Shown piece by piece: positions 49,101 to 61,635 of a stretch of 64,000 bases of DNA. The first letter of the stretch is position 1, and every line of letters begins with the position of its first letter. The position numbers and the translations under genes were made by a program. The stretch is from Triops longicaudatus (Eukaryota > Arthropoda > Branchiopoda > Notostraca > Triopsidae): contig JAGQDJ010000014.1 in assembly GCA_022885665.1 (NCBI GenBank), positions 372,001 to 436,000 on the forward strand. Direction: 5' to 3'. The notes under the pieces were generated by a model. The model did not search any database and was not told the origin of the DNA. It saw nothing but the letters and a program-made list of their open reading frames with translations.

Positions 49101-52100
49101 CTCCTAAAGTCTATTATGTGACCATTTCCTGCCAAGAAGGAAAAAAAAGTTTCTTAAAAAAATCAGGCCAAAACCTTTTAGTGTACTTAGTTTGTTCTGG
49201 CGCCAGAGATAAAGAGGCGTTGAGACACGAGGGACAAAAACCACCCCAACCCACACAACTACAATAAAGAAAATCGTCCTATCTCTCTTTTTCCAGATTT
49301 ATCCCCTTCTGCTTTAAATGGTCCCCAATGTCGCAAGAAGCTTCGAAAGGACCATACGAAAAAGAAAGAAACCAGATTTTGGTTTTGCTCCTAATCTTCG
49401 GCGAAGTTGTACTGCTACGTGGAGGGACGGCAAGCGACAAACGTCACTTTTCTACCCAGAACACTTTTTTGTCCTCCTCAGACAATTTCCACGCCTTCTG
49501 GTGCAAAATGGACGCTAAACTAAGCATTCTTTAGCCCCGGCATTTCTGAATGTTTCACATAATTTATTTTTTTCCCTTTCATGATTATTTTTTTAGGAAA
49601 GCGTACCTTTTAGCTATCGTTGTTAGCGCTAGCCGTAAGCGGAATTCAATAAACAAAAAGAAGACACAATAAGAGAAAATTATTGAATACACTTACTCTT
49701 TCGTTTCGAGTAACCTTTCTCGCTTCTTCGAGATGGGCGATTCGCATTTCACGGCAATTTTGGTCACGTGACTGCTTTCCGACCGTTGAGCCGACAGGGA
49801 ACCTCTCCGATTGAGCGGGCTATCCGTCACGCGACTTTCCGGATGTCCGTCCGGCGACCCCCGGAAATCATCCGGCGCTTCTATCACTTTGTTTACGGAA
49901 TCATCCAACTCGTGGGAAGCAGAGATCCAAGTACTAGGTGATCCAAAGGGAGAAATAACGGATGTTGGGGGATGGGGTGGGCTGAGGACACCCTCTGGCT
50001 GTGGGTCACTGTGTTTAACACTAAGAACGACGCCCCCGTCTCTTCTGATGGGCGTGACGGGTTCCGGGCTCTTGGATGAACACTGTGATTCGTTGGCTTC
50101 CTCCTGGGAAGCGACGGAATCGGATTTTATGTCTTTATCCGATTCGGAGGACTTGTCCGTGAAGGTAACAAGTTTGGGACCCGGTGGAGGAAAATCTTGA
50201 CTACTTTGTGAAGACGTCTCACTGCTCAACTAGTAAATAGATACGAGTGATAAGAATTAGGCATGTGAAAAGACATTTTTGGTTGTTTTACCTGTTGAGA
50301 AAGCTGCGTCATATCCACAGGTTTGATCTTTTTAAGAGCGGAAAGTCGTTCCAGTCGTTCTTTGGCTTGCTGTTCCACAGCGATGACAAACGCGTCCTGC
50401 ACATTGCTACTGGCTGCCAAATCCTGAGCTATGGGTAAAAATGCAAAACAAAAAAATAAGTAACCGTGAATAAAAATTTCAAGTATGCATAACACGTGGT
50501 GAAATACTTGAACGGAACACATTTGGCATATGTTTTATGTGCTACAAAAAATTTGCCTTTTCCATTGTCATTTTTAGGAGAGATTTTATCCAGTTTTTTA
50601 AACTTATCGTAGCGTGAATCGCTTTCAGGAAACTGATTATTTCTCACTGGCAACTATGCAGCTCTACAAGGATCCAGTGCCGAATCGACTGTTACAGATG
50701 AAATGCAAACAGATGCGCCAGTACAGTAGTTCATCGATCAGACATTTAATATATACAGCAGACAACCGAAACTAAGCGATTCCACGCATTAGACACACAT
50801 AATATACTGTATTATTCATCATCTACAATTACATACAAATCTCAATATATTCTTGTTGGACTCCTGTGCTCTATTTGCGCTGATGAGTAGAAGTGCGCCG
50901 TTCTACCCTAACGATTTCGATATATCCTTTGTCGTATTATTTTCAACGCTTAGAAGAAGTTGGACAATAATGTGGACACCGTAACGGTCCTTAGGTTTCA
51001 AGAAATGAACGTACAGAAACTAAATTACGGATCAGAATAACATTTACTATGTTAAAAGGTGACTATGATGAGCTTTTGTTTTTGGGAAACCGAAAAGACT
51101 AAAAGAATATATGCTCCTAATTTGTCCTCACGATTCAACAAATCGGACAGTGATCTAGTAATTCAAAATGGCTTTTCTTTTCAGTAAAAAGGCTTCGTCC
51201 TACACTGGTATACAATAACAAAATTCTGCTTACCAGGAAACGAGTCAATCAAATATTTTATAAGTATTAATTTATGTTCCTATACTGATTTTAATGTGAT
51301 TCCTGATAAGTTTTTACTATTTGGACTCCATTTACGTAAAGAAGAATAGTTCATTTCTTTATGAAAACGCGTTACGTTAACTTACTAGATAAGCGGTACC
51401 CTTAGATTTTTATAATTATTACAAGAGTATTAGCGTTTAACCTACTGATGTATCGTTTTCTTTTACTTTATAAGTATTTTTGCATCTTTACATGAATAAC
51501 ATAACAATGTCTACCTGATCCAAACTGTATCACACATGTAAATTTGCGCAAATTTTTAAGTTACTTTCTACGCCTTTCAACTAAACAAGTGCATTAAACT
51601 AATAAAAACTAGATTGACGGCTGAATATTAGTCCGCACAAAGAAATCCACGAGTGATCTCTCAGTTTTGCTGAGAAGATCTAAGTTCTCCCATTTGAAAT
51701 AACTACAAAGCGACTTAAGATATTTTTCATTTAAAATATACCATATAAATTAGAACAATTAGTTGTTGTTGGTTTTTTTTTAAAAAAAAGACCTAAATCC
51801 CGTTATACTGTCGTCCTCGAGTGTCTTACGTCAACTACAATATACACTTGCAACTCTGCTAATGTGTAAAATTGTTTCGCTCCTACACAACACTAACTCG
51901 TGAAGGACACACTACAGAAAAAACTATTATAAAAATTTACAAGACGCTCGACTGGACTCGGGTGTTGACGGCGCTGTAATCATTACAGCCGGGCCACAGA
52001 ATTTCCGCCTTAACGGCGGCGTATCCACGTCAAGATTTCTCCAATAGGGAGCTTCATCCATATTAATCTCTGGCGTCGTTTCATGACTCGTACTCTTCGG

Positions 52101-55100
52101 CTGGCGGCACTGCACTGCAGCACAAGATGGACACCACAGATTCATGTTGCGAACCCAAACAAGTTATGGAGTTTCTTTGTTTGTATCTTTTCTCAAAATT
52201 ATAACTGGTCGACGCTAGGGAAGACGACCCACCCCTAATGTGCAGACAGTCCTCACTAAGTAACATGTGACTAGAAAATAAGAAAAATTGGGCGGCCGGG
52301 GAGAGAAGACGTTCTATAACTAAATATCGCTTTCTACCTCCCTCACCTTCAAACCTATTCCTAGGTACCTTGCTACGTGCCAAGTTTGAAAGTTTCCAGT
52401 TGGGCAACTCTTGCCAAAAACTCATTCCCCAAATCCAACAGCAAAAATAGCCCTCTCTACACCCTCCCATCGCCAGTTCGTACTTTGTCTATTAGAACGC
52501 GTACAACTTGTCCTATCTATCTTCTTTGACAACACATTGGAGCCCGATACTTCCTACTACAAAGCTTGTAATGAGCTGAAGTTGGAAGTGTTCAGGCCAC
52601 CGAGCTCATCTCCCAACTTGCTCTAGTTCCACGCGTTAGAACCGCCACATTTCAAAAATGCGCACGTGGAAAAAGACAGCACAAAACTTGCCCATTCAGA
52701 AATGCACGACAAACTACAAAACGTCGAGAAAGTTTGTTTAGCATAGCGACGAAAACTGAGCTGAAGACTTTCGCACCCCTGTGTTTGCGAAAATGCATCT
52801 GGAAGGTTTTGATTTTCCCATAAAACTGAAAAATCACAGGCGGTGAAAAAACAGTGAAAATCTTCAACTTCGCAGAAAATGAAAGATGGTACCGCATTAA
52901 TAGGCTCATTATTCCTGTTCAGTTTTGAAGGCGGTGGTAGCATAAAGAAACTAATTTAATTTTATAAAAGAATATTATAAACTATAAATATATGTGTAAC
53001 AAAAAGTTAAAAAGACAGCAATACGAAAGCTAAGAAACGCGGTAATACATTAAATTGTAAGCAAATAAAATATGGTCAATACTTTGCAACGAAAGAACGG
53101 TAACACACTCGAATTGAATATACACACAAATTCATAAGGACGCATTTAGGTCGAAAAACGATGCGACTGCCAACAAGGGATTTTTCAGTACTTCTCCTTT
53201 CTTAAGAAAACTACTACTGAAAGCTAAACTACCTTTTGTTCAAATTTTGCCTTAACATCATTTCTTTCCTAATGCTTCTGAGTAGATTGAGCTATGTCAT
53301 TATGTTTGAGAGTGCGTGGTGTTCTTTCCACCTAAGGCTACGGTCCCACTACTCAAATAACAACGGTTAACATACCCTTTTTGTGAGAAATCTCTCACTT
53401 TTCTTATCTCTGAGATAGCTATTTCCAAGGAAAAGGTTAAACTAACAATGGTTATTCGTCTAGCGAGACCCCAGGCATAGGCTTCTAAGATATCTGAAGT
53501 CAATAGTACAAAATTATTGAAAAGTCACCGAGGGATTTAATATTTGAGGAAGATTCTAGAAACCTTGTTTGACGCTTGGAGCACTTATAACTTAAAATCA
53601 ACTACATTGTTCTATTTCACCCAGCAATGGAAGCTAGGAAATCAGTAAAGTTCAAGGAGGCTCCAGCTTCCTTTGTAATGCTTCGGAAACGGTGTCGAAT
53701 ATTTTTCATGCGCTTTTCCTAGAACAGTGCTGTGTTCCTAGAACAGTTCCTCGAACAGTTCAGTGATTCTATTACAAGTAAACGCGACGAACTGGATGCA
53801 GATAAGAGATAAACAAAATTGTAAATTTTTCCCGTTCGTTGACAACAGCCTATCTTTCAGACACGAAAAGTTCTGCGCCATTCAAATTTCTACGCGGAAA
53901 AGCGAAGGGAACCGCAGTCAAGAGAAACCTTGGACTTATTTGCTAGCGAATTTTGTGGCCATTTTGGACGAAGGAAAAAAGCATGATTATATTGCGCTGC
54001 CTCTTGTTTCGCTTTTTTAAGCTTGTTTCAGTGCCTTCCCGTATATTAGTAAAGAAAAGGTACAAAAGGAAGGAAACTGTTAGGGAGGGGGACTAACAAG
54101 TGCCGGATACTTATTACCGCCACCAGGTAACTACGACAATCTGTTAAGTTGCTGTTTTGTCTTTAAAGGGGAAACCAGAGCACAAAAGGGGAAAATTCTA
54201 CTGACCTGAGTTTTGCCTGACATTTAAGCACAAACTTGATGAGTACTAGAAGCGTCCACAAGTCGCTCTTACAAATTAATCTTAACAAATAGCGTTAACA
54301 ATAGAAAACTTTTCCTACAGTGAACTAGTGATTTTCTTGACGGATTTTTCACAAGTTTTTTTATATATATTTTCCATACCGTATGTTTAACTCCACTGCA
54401 GTTATTAATATGATTTGGATACCAATATGTGATATAAATACGTGGTATACATGCATAGTCATACTTGGATTAGCCAGTTAGGAAAACGTCCACAATCGAT
54501 CATTTTTCAGTGAATTTGCATATTCCAGGCATTGTGTTTATTTAAATCCCAGCCTTTTTATACATAGCATCAATACAAATACTTATTTAAATAATACAAT
54601 AGACGCCTTCATATTCTGCGTCGACCAAAGCCAGCGGCACCTTTCCGTTATAGTAAACATTCCGGTGTGCAACATTCAAAGAAAAACTTGATAATTTGGC
54701 CTTCGTAAATAAAGGAATACTTAATTTGTTCTTACGTACAAGACATATGTAATTCTTACGACTATTCACTGCATCTCATTCCAATAATTTACCTTTTGAA
54801 CAAAATAGAAGGCATTTGTTCAGATTGGACACGAGAGCATCGTGGCTACTATCTCAGAGATATTTGAATACCTATTGCTTTTCTTGACCAGAAACTGAGA
54901 AATATCACTTGGCTCCGAGAATTTAGTGCATATATCTTATGCAGATAGCATGTTAAGATTCGGAAATTACAAGCTTTGAATGAAACACGGAGCGTGCACT
55001 CCTTGCAGGGCAAGGCGAAAGAAATGATACTAAATAATTCTTTCTTACACAGGAGAATTGCCTGTGCTATCCACGGTCGGAGGAATAAAGGAGACAATAA

Positions 55101-58100
55101 ATAAGAGAACTTACCGAGTCGATTGCCACTTTTCCGTTTCACGCGAAGACAAATCGTCCTGGACCTGATGCACTATTACGAAATAAATAAAGATAAGCGA
55201 AAGAAGAAACTAACTCCGAAGCGAAATGTAGCTGCAAATGCAAATCAATATCCAATTTATGAGCCTGAACAATAGTTTTTTTCCCTCTTCTAATTTTCTC
55301 CCCTTCTCCAACTTTTCTAAGAACATCCCAAGCTTTTTTCCTTCCAATGCTCTTCTTTGGCAATCTTTGTTGTTCAGAAAGCTTTATGTCTTTTGTATTC
55401 GGAAATAAGCTAAGTGTCAAGTCAACAAGTTCTCCCTTTTGGGTTATCGATTTTGATTTCTCTGCCAATTGTCTCCACCAAACTGAAAGGACCACAGACC
55501 TAATAAAAATTCTTTGGATAGTCAAACCGAAAAAACAAGAGCAGAATCTCGGTACTGAGAGACTTTAAGGTCTAATAGTCTAACAAAATGTGCTGTTATA
55601 TTGAGTAATTTTATTCCATTTGTAGTAGAATTACTGCTATTGGTGTGCTGTCGCAATTTTTATGAGAAAAATAAAGTTCAAATTACCTGATGGATATGGG
55701 ATATAACTTCTGTATGTGACGCACCCTCTAAAGATTTGCCATTCACTTCCAAGATTTCGTCGCCAACTTCCAAATCTGCTTTGTCAGCCGGTGAACCTAT
55801 ACAAGAACACACACAACTTAAGTCGAAGAACCAACTGCTTTTTTCACTGTAAGGTTTATAAGGTTAAAACGTTACTTCCAAAGTTCTTAGCTAAAAAAAC
55901 ACATTCCCCTAACGTTTCACAACATAATGCTCTCGACTTGCTCCCAAACCCTATAGAAAGCAATCTTTCGTCTACTAGTAAAACAGCAAACAGAAACAGA
56001 AGTAATACGTGAAGGGTCGCCAACGAAGACCTTTGCCAGCAATTTTCCCGCCACTGACATCAAAGAACGAACTTTGGCACACACAAAAACGTAAAAAATA
56101 ACAAGTTTATTTGCAAAAAACGCTGCAGCTGACATTCGGAAAATTACATATCCGACACAAGTAAAACGCTCATTTTGAACACTCCCCCACATAGCATATT
56201 CGACAAAATCGCTTTAATTCTTCCTTCCATCAAATATTGCTATTTATGTCCTTTGTTACGTCACATTTATTTAAATTCTTCAAACAAGCAAAAATTTAAA
56301 CTGCACACACATAATTCTTGCTCCCAACTTTCTTGAGATCTTTGTATCAATTACTGTGTCAGTTGGTAAGACAATTGTCGCTTAATGCAACTGGTCAGTG
56401 TTACCTGAAATGTATTGTTTACTTAAATCTATGCCTTGATTGCGAAAAAGCCCAGAGATAATAAGACGTAGACCGTGCTCACCTTTACACAAATAAGATT
56501 AACCATACAATTAACAATAGGCACTTTCGTAAAACATCGACTTCTTATGTAAACATTGTTCGCTTGCTTCAAAATGGACTTTCGCAAAAATGGAACCGAG
56601 AACTTCACTACGCAGATAATTATTACTGCTCTAAGAACAGAAGGAAAGCTTTAACAATGTACAGTATCTAAAGTGATCGAAGACAGGGGAAGCTGCATCC
56701 CAGTTGGCACCCCATTCCTCCTTGACATTTTCCTGGTGGAAAAACATACGCTTAGCTAAAATAATATCGTGTAAGAGAACTAATGGCCGTCAAGTTCCAA
56801 GAGGTTGATCTATCAAGGTTTGTAGTGCGAAAGAACTTGACCGGTACAATCACGACTATTACAAATGAATCTTCGATTTTCTTTCGATTTTCGATCATTT
56901 ACCATAAAGTTTGATCTTCTTGTCCTTGGTTTCCACCAGAATGATAACATATCCTCCCAAGTCCACCATGGTGGCATTCAATCATCACTTCGGAAGAATT
57001 CTACCAACGGAAAAGCACGTATACTTCTCAACTTCCACACAGTAAGGCCACGCCCACATGCTTTAGTTCTTTGTCACCAAACGAAATTTCAGTCTTTGTC
57101 CAACGTTCTTTGATTGGTAATTGCGAAAGAAACTCAAAAGTTAAATCTCCAGCAACAGAACCATTATGTACAACTTAACACTGTGGGGAAACAAAATACC
57201 ACCGAGCCCGACAAACGGCTCGTGCTAAAATAGGGAAAGATTTCTCTCTGACCGTCACCAACATCTCTTTCTGAGGGAGAAACTCCATCTTCTTAGCGCA
57301 AACTCACTCCTCTTCAACTTCCACCCTTGGCTTACCACCCTCCATCCTTCTCTCGTCTTTGCATAGGTGCTTTGGTAACTCTTTCACTTCTGAACGAAAA
57401 AATTGTAAGGGGAAAAATAAATCTAATTTCTTAGGATTTTTTATACAAAAGGTTCAATGCTTCAAATTTCGTGCTTTTTTACTCCGTGGAAACATGGAGC
57501 ACATCTACACATTTTCCTGCATGGGTGCGAGGAGAGAAGAGCGAAGTTCTCGCTCGGCGTGATCAATAAGAACCAAGAGATGCTGGTTACCTTGGCAACG
57601 ACCTTCCTTCTTTTTTTCTTCTCGTTTCACGACTCCCGTGGGTTTTATTACTTTCGTTTTTTCTTCTCCCGTTTTACAGTTGGTCTAGCGGAATGGAAGG
57701 TTTAAAAGAAGATAAAGGACTAAAGTAGATCTACCTTTTTTGAAACATTTTTGGGTTCCGTTTTTTACGTGAGACACAAGAGGGGCGGGATTAAGGCAAG
57801 GACAATATTGATCTTAAGTTGTTTTAAAACTGACATAGTTCGACATTCATAACCGTGTTTTACAATTTTTTAGGTACTTAATATACGTCTACGAGGGGGA
57901 AAACGAGTTCAATTCCAGAAACGTTAAATTCCCGGCAACGCAAACAGGGCATCGTTCACAGGGTTGAGGATAGGGAATGTCATAAGAACATTTATGCTTA
58001 TTTTCATGGTTTGCTTCTTATTATGAAATGCCATAAGAGCAGTTAAGCTTATAGTCCCAAACCATAAACAGTAACGTGTTTTCCAAGCATCAGCGAAAAG

Positions 58101-61100
58101 TTTGCAATAAACCAAAAGGTGCAGCGATATATGAAACAGAACACAATACAATCTGTCTATAACACACACGCAGGGCGGCGGGAAATTTGCCCATTACAGT
58201 CGATTGTACGTAATAACCAGTATTGCAATAAGTGTTTATCATTTCACTCGGACGTGTGGATTTGCATGCAAAAGATAATTGTAGTTAAAACCGGTATATA
58301 GCGAGATTTTATTGTATACTAGTCGACTGCCATAGTTGCATAACCACACACAACTGCGATAAACTTATGTAAAATATCCATAATGTATTTAGATATTGCA
58401 ATTTTACATGTTTGTCTACATCTGTAGCAATAATGTATTTCAACCTATTTTAATTATGTAGTTTAAATCTATATGCTTAATAATGCAAATTTTAAGGTAT
58501 CAAGGTGAAGAGCGTTTTGTTTAGAAAAGTCGTAATTTTTTTATAGTGGATTAATTAATTTGTTTGTGTTACGGCAGTTACTAAATTGATCTTCATGACA
58601 GGAAACGGTTGGAACGCTATCTATAATTTCAATTTATTTTGCATCCGTTTTGCTTATATTGTCATAAAAACTTACTATTTAGCCTGAAGTATGCCTTCCT
58701 CTAAAAACAACAAACATGACCGGTTAAGTTGATTCAAAATTGCTTTTGCGGAAAGTGGACCGCTCTGGGCGTTTAAATAAGCCTTTAGCATTAACGGAGC
58801 TCTTCAATACACAAATGACACCAGCACAGCGAACTTTAGGGTACAATTCAAGTGTTGCCTGTCTTCTAAGCCTCTCTTCCTCAGTCAATCCTCATCTGCA
58901 ACCGCAGAAATTGATTTTCGGGGCGCATTCTGCAACTTAACGCAGTCGTCTATCAGAAACTATCGAAGTTCTAACAGACCACTGCAGTAAACGCTGTCTT
59001 GCAAGCTGCAACCAATGACAGTGTTTGAACGACTGACGTGAAAAAACGGTCATTAGCTTAAACAAATAAGAGAACGGTGACCATTGAAATCGACAGCCAC
59101 ACGGAATAGTGATTCGGTAGGCCTGCTGTTTCGTTGTATCCAACTAACACTTGACTCATGCCCCAATTCATCAACAAACGGCCCTGACACGGCGAACGAA
59201 ACAAAACTAATTACAGTTAACGATTTTTTTTGTCGACAACAGTGGCGAAATAATCATACTAATGGAAAAAAAAAACTCCCTTAATTTTAATATGGCACCG
59301 TGTTTCGAACAAGAAACAAAAACACTGACGATAACGTATCTACGTTACCGGTAAAATCCAAGCAAAAAAAAAAAAAGCTAAATAAGCGAACTCTTAACCT
59401 TCCATTCAGAACGCTCCATATTTGCTATGTTTCCAATGTTTGCCATTACGGCATAAGAACTAGGAATTATAGTGGAAGCCCTCTTATCCGAATTTTGAGG
59501 GATCGAATTGGACGCAGAAAGCACAACAGCCAGTAAACTCAAAAACTAAACGATATAGCTTTTATACGTTGCAAATCACACACAACATGAAAAGTAGGCT
59601 TACATAAGCTAAAGAAAATACCAAACTATAATGAGTGATTTTTTATTCTTTTTTTTATTCACGTCAAGAAGTCGTTCGGAATTATCATATTGTAGCCCTG
59701 CATACGGCACACTATATTGAATTGAGCAACAAAAAAAAACACATAGCAAGTCACAATCATGCCTCTCGTGGCTGATTAACCTTCATTAGACACAGAAGAA
59801 GCTCCAGCAAATCGTTTTCGACGTGAAAGGCAATTCTTCTACATTTCATACACAGGAGCTACATACAATTTATACTTTAAAATCTCGCGGCCTTTTACCT
59901 AGTAATCGACTGGTTCGTGGTTTAAACCATTCACTACTTAATCCAGGTTAATCAGCCTCAAGAGGTTGATTAATTAGACTTTTGTGGTTTGTTATGTAAA
60001 CGTTATTTGCTCAACACAGTACAGTACTTTTCCTGAAGTGACAAAAAGTGAATCTCCTTCACCTCCTTCAAAGATAGGTCTGGTTAAATGGGATAACACG
60101 GTTCGAACTAGAAGGAACTTAGATATAATACCAGTTTTGTTCATTGCAGAGTTTTATTCTTTTTACTATCGCATAGACACCTATAAGTAACCGACTAGCC
60201 TATTTTACTCTATCTGATCAAAACAAAACTTAAATTTAACTTTCTTAACTCAGCTTGAAATTTTAACTTAGTTTTTACTCTTTAATTTATCACAACAAGA
60301 ACGCAAGTGACACTAAGTACAGCATTTAAAATCTATTTACCTTTGGAAATTTCATCGATCCTTGGAGCAAAGCCTTCTTCGTGACCTCCCACAACCGAAA
60401 ATCCAAAGCGTCGGTCATTGTCGCCCAGATGAATTACGACAATATCGCCGTCTACGTCTTTTTTCTGCTTTATACAAAAGAGGGAAAAAGTCATTAAGTC
60501 ATGTAACTCCAAACTTGCTCACATGTATGATTAAGTCGCGACAGCTGCTTATTCGGGAACACATTTTCAAGACCAATGAACGAACCGAGAAAACGGACTA
60601 AACTTCCCCATTTACAAAGGACATACTCCGGTGATAAGAGGGGAAAACACTTCCAGCTTTCGTGAAACTTACGAAGCGTTCAGACCTTACGCACACTCAA
60701 GACTCGAGTATTTTAGACAGAAATTTCCATTGAACATCGGCTTTTTTCATTCACAAAATATGTGAACGCCTACTTCACGAGTATAAGCACCAAAGAAGGT
60801 TCTACGTACATGTTGGATACGAACAGAGAAAAAATGTGCACGCTCTTCAGATCTCGCTTAACAAACTCTTGGATCGAACGATTTGTGCATTGCCGGTAAA
60901 AAAAAAATCTACCCAATGAAAATGCTTGAAACTAACTAGAGAAAGCTTAAAATATGTATATTTTTTATTTTTAATAAACTTACAAAGGCAAAATGACCTA
61001 TTCGGCGTTGAAAACGACCGCAAAAGAACGACCCTTTATATATTAACGCATGGGACTGGGCAATAAGGATAGTTCTCAAGGAACGAGCCTTATGCTCAAT

Positions 61101-61635
61101 ATTCGCGAAAGGATGGCGTGCGACATCGCTAACACAAATGTCATGGCGTTCGGATTGGACAATATGCTTGGATCTGTTTCATCTGAGTACTGGGCATGCA
61201 TTTCAGGAGTGTCGAAGTACATTTTCTTGGCTCACACTTCAGAACAGTTGCTTTAACAGGCATAGAATGAAGGTGGTCCAATGTGTCCCGATTAAGTGAA
61301 CCGCTATCTAGTTAATTAGCGTCATCTATTGTGAAAAGGCGCTTGCTTACTGTAGCGAGCGTTCCGTGAAGGAAAATGCCTTGGGCGTCCGCTTCGCCGC
61401 CTAATGAACGGGAGTGCTGGTGTCCTTTGAGGACAAGATTATTTTCGTTATTATATTTATCATCGACAACTAACGACTTGGAATGACTATGCGAAGCAAT
61501 TAAACCATTTTTGCTGTGGTTCTTCTGTTGTGACCCTTGTTCAGGTGAGGGCTTCTTATCTTCTTCAGTGGGAGACGCCAAACTGCCGCCGCCAAAAGTT
61601 CGGAAATTGGATAAGCTACGTGGATTCCAGTCATC
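37159..61635 (-). CDS. sdt: Stardust/PALS1 (MPP5) polarity scaffold, long form with an extra N-terminal PDZ domain
   Basis: MAGUK scaffold of the Crumbs apical polarity complex. Exons: 61635-61351, 60464-60341 (or from 60467), 55796-55687, 55172-55115, 50428-50292, 50229-49697, 45037-44524, 43638-43516, 40789-40552, 39995-39766, 39531-39259, 39010-38768, 38549-38213, 38141-37977, 37728-37415, 37347-37159; all phases agree, 1290 residues seen, start exon not found. The 3' half matches PALS1 closely: Par-6-binding ECR1 HREMAVDVPDSF (about 505), ECR2 QLERIRKYQDELRKRKEQ (about 620), two L27 domains (710-875), PDZ GATVRNEGDAVVVGRIVRGG (from 876), SH3 HVKAHFDYDPEEDLYIPCRE, hook, and guanylate kinase domain ending QWVPASWL. 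The first six exons encode a further PDZ (about 96-188: FGFSVVGG, GSPADKADLEVGDEILEVNG) and Ser/Pro-rich sequence. They join through a GTAAGT donor at 49696 that overlaps an in-frame TAA, so the upstream part could also end as a separate PDZ protein. Core identity is sure, the join less so. Confidence 0.88.
40149..40326. mobile_element. Non-autonomous pogo/mariner-like element (MITE), copy 1
   Basis: Begins CAGTAAAGCTTCGCTATAAT and ends with the inverted ATATAGCGAGATTTTACTG, giving imperfect terminal inverted repeats of about 25 nt with GTACA just inside each. Preceded by TA. 178 bp, no coding capacity. Its inner part matches copy 2 (58149-58314) in reverse orientation, for example TTGCCC.TTA.AG.CGATT.TACGTA. 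Lies in a stardust intron. Confidence 0.7.
42393..42445 (-). other. sdt: Candidate stardust cassette exon for the short isoform
   Basis: A 53-nt block between a good acceptor (CCTTTTTTTAG) and a GTAATA donor, open only when entered in phase 1 (LEGDPELRSTILSAVKK) and leaving in phase 0, straight into DELRKRKEQEE of exon 40789-40552. It cannot follow exon 43638-43516, which ends in phase 0 (it would read CTT TAG). It does fit after the candidate first exon 47577-47499, which ends in phase 1. Confidence 0.5.
45138..45163. repeat. (CA)n microsatellite
   Basis: About 12 uninterrupted CA units in the intron just upstream of the ECR1 exon of stardust. Confidence 0.9.
47499..47577 (-). promoter_or_regulatory. 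sdt: Candidate alternative first exon / downstream promoter of stardust
   Basis: Starts at an ATG (47577) with MPGEAPGRVSGEMTNAWIAK, 79 nt long, ending at a GTAGTT donor in phase 1. Joined to exon 42445-42393 and the L27-PDZ-SH3-GK exons it gives a 706-residue protein, close to the 675 of human PALS1, lacking ECR1 and the extra PDZ domain. The donor is weak and the peptide is not one I recognise, so this rests on phase agreement and local GC enrichment. Confidence 0.42.
48657..48682. repeat. (ATT)n microsatellite
   Basis: About seven ATT units inside the large stardust intron, within a very AT-rich patch. Confidence 0.8.
50429..55114 (-). other. sdt: Large stardust 5' intron
   Basis: 4.7 kb of mostly AT-rich intron. 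No exon, RNA gene or clear mobile element found. Confidence 0.5.
58149..58314. mobile_element. Non-autonomous pogo/mariner-like element (MITE), copy 2
   Basis: Flanked by TA on both sides (58147-58148 and 58315-58316), the target site of the Tc1/mariner/pogo class. The right end TATATAGCGAGATTTTATTG matches the right end of copy 1; the left end CAATCTGTCTATAA is a decayed inverted copy. 166 bp, no gene. Confidence 0.68.
59468..59515. mobile_element. Probable fragment of a pogo/Tigger-type element
   Basis: TATAGTGGAAGCCCTCTTAT followed by CCGAA resembles the conserved end of pogo/Tigger elements (CAGTnGAACCTCnnTTATCCGAA). No matching other end found nearby. Confidence 0.35.
59948..59973. other. 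Near-perfect 26-nt palindrome
   Basis: TTAATCAGCCTC, two bases, then GAGGTTGATTAA: a 12-bp inverted repeat with one mismatch and a 2-nt centre. May be a cruciform or a transposon end; inside a stardust intron. Confidence 0.6.

Larger units (their letters stand above)
45038..49696 (-). other. sdt: Large stardust intron (contains the candidate alternative first exon)
   Basis: 4.7 kb between exons 50229-49697 and 45037-44524. Apart from the candidate first exon, a (CA)n tract and a possible transposon fragment near 47934, I see no coding block. Confidence 0.5.
55797..60340 (-). other. sdt: Large intron splitting the extra PDZ domain
   Basis: 4.5 kb intron in phase 1 between the two halves of the first PDZ domain (after EISK-G). 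It holds a pogo/mariner-like element at 58149-58314, a related fragment near 59470 and a palindrome at 59948-59973. No coding block found. Confidence 0.55.

Noticed and set aside
49811..50200. 129-codon plus-strand frame
   Set aside because: Antisense shadow of the Ser/Pro-rich stardust exon 50229-49697.
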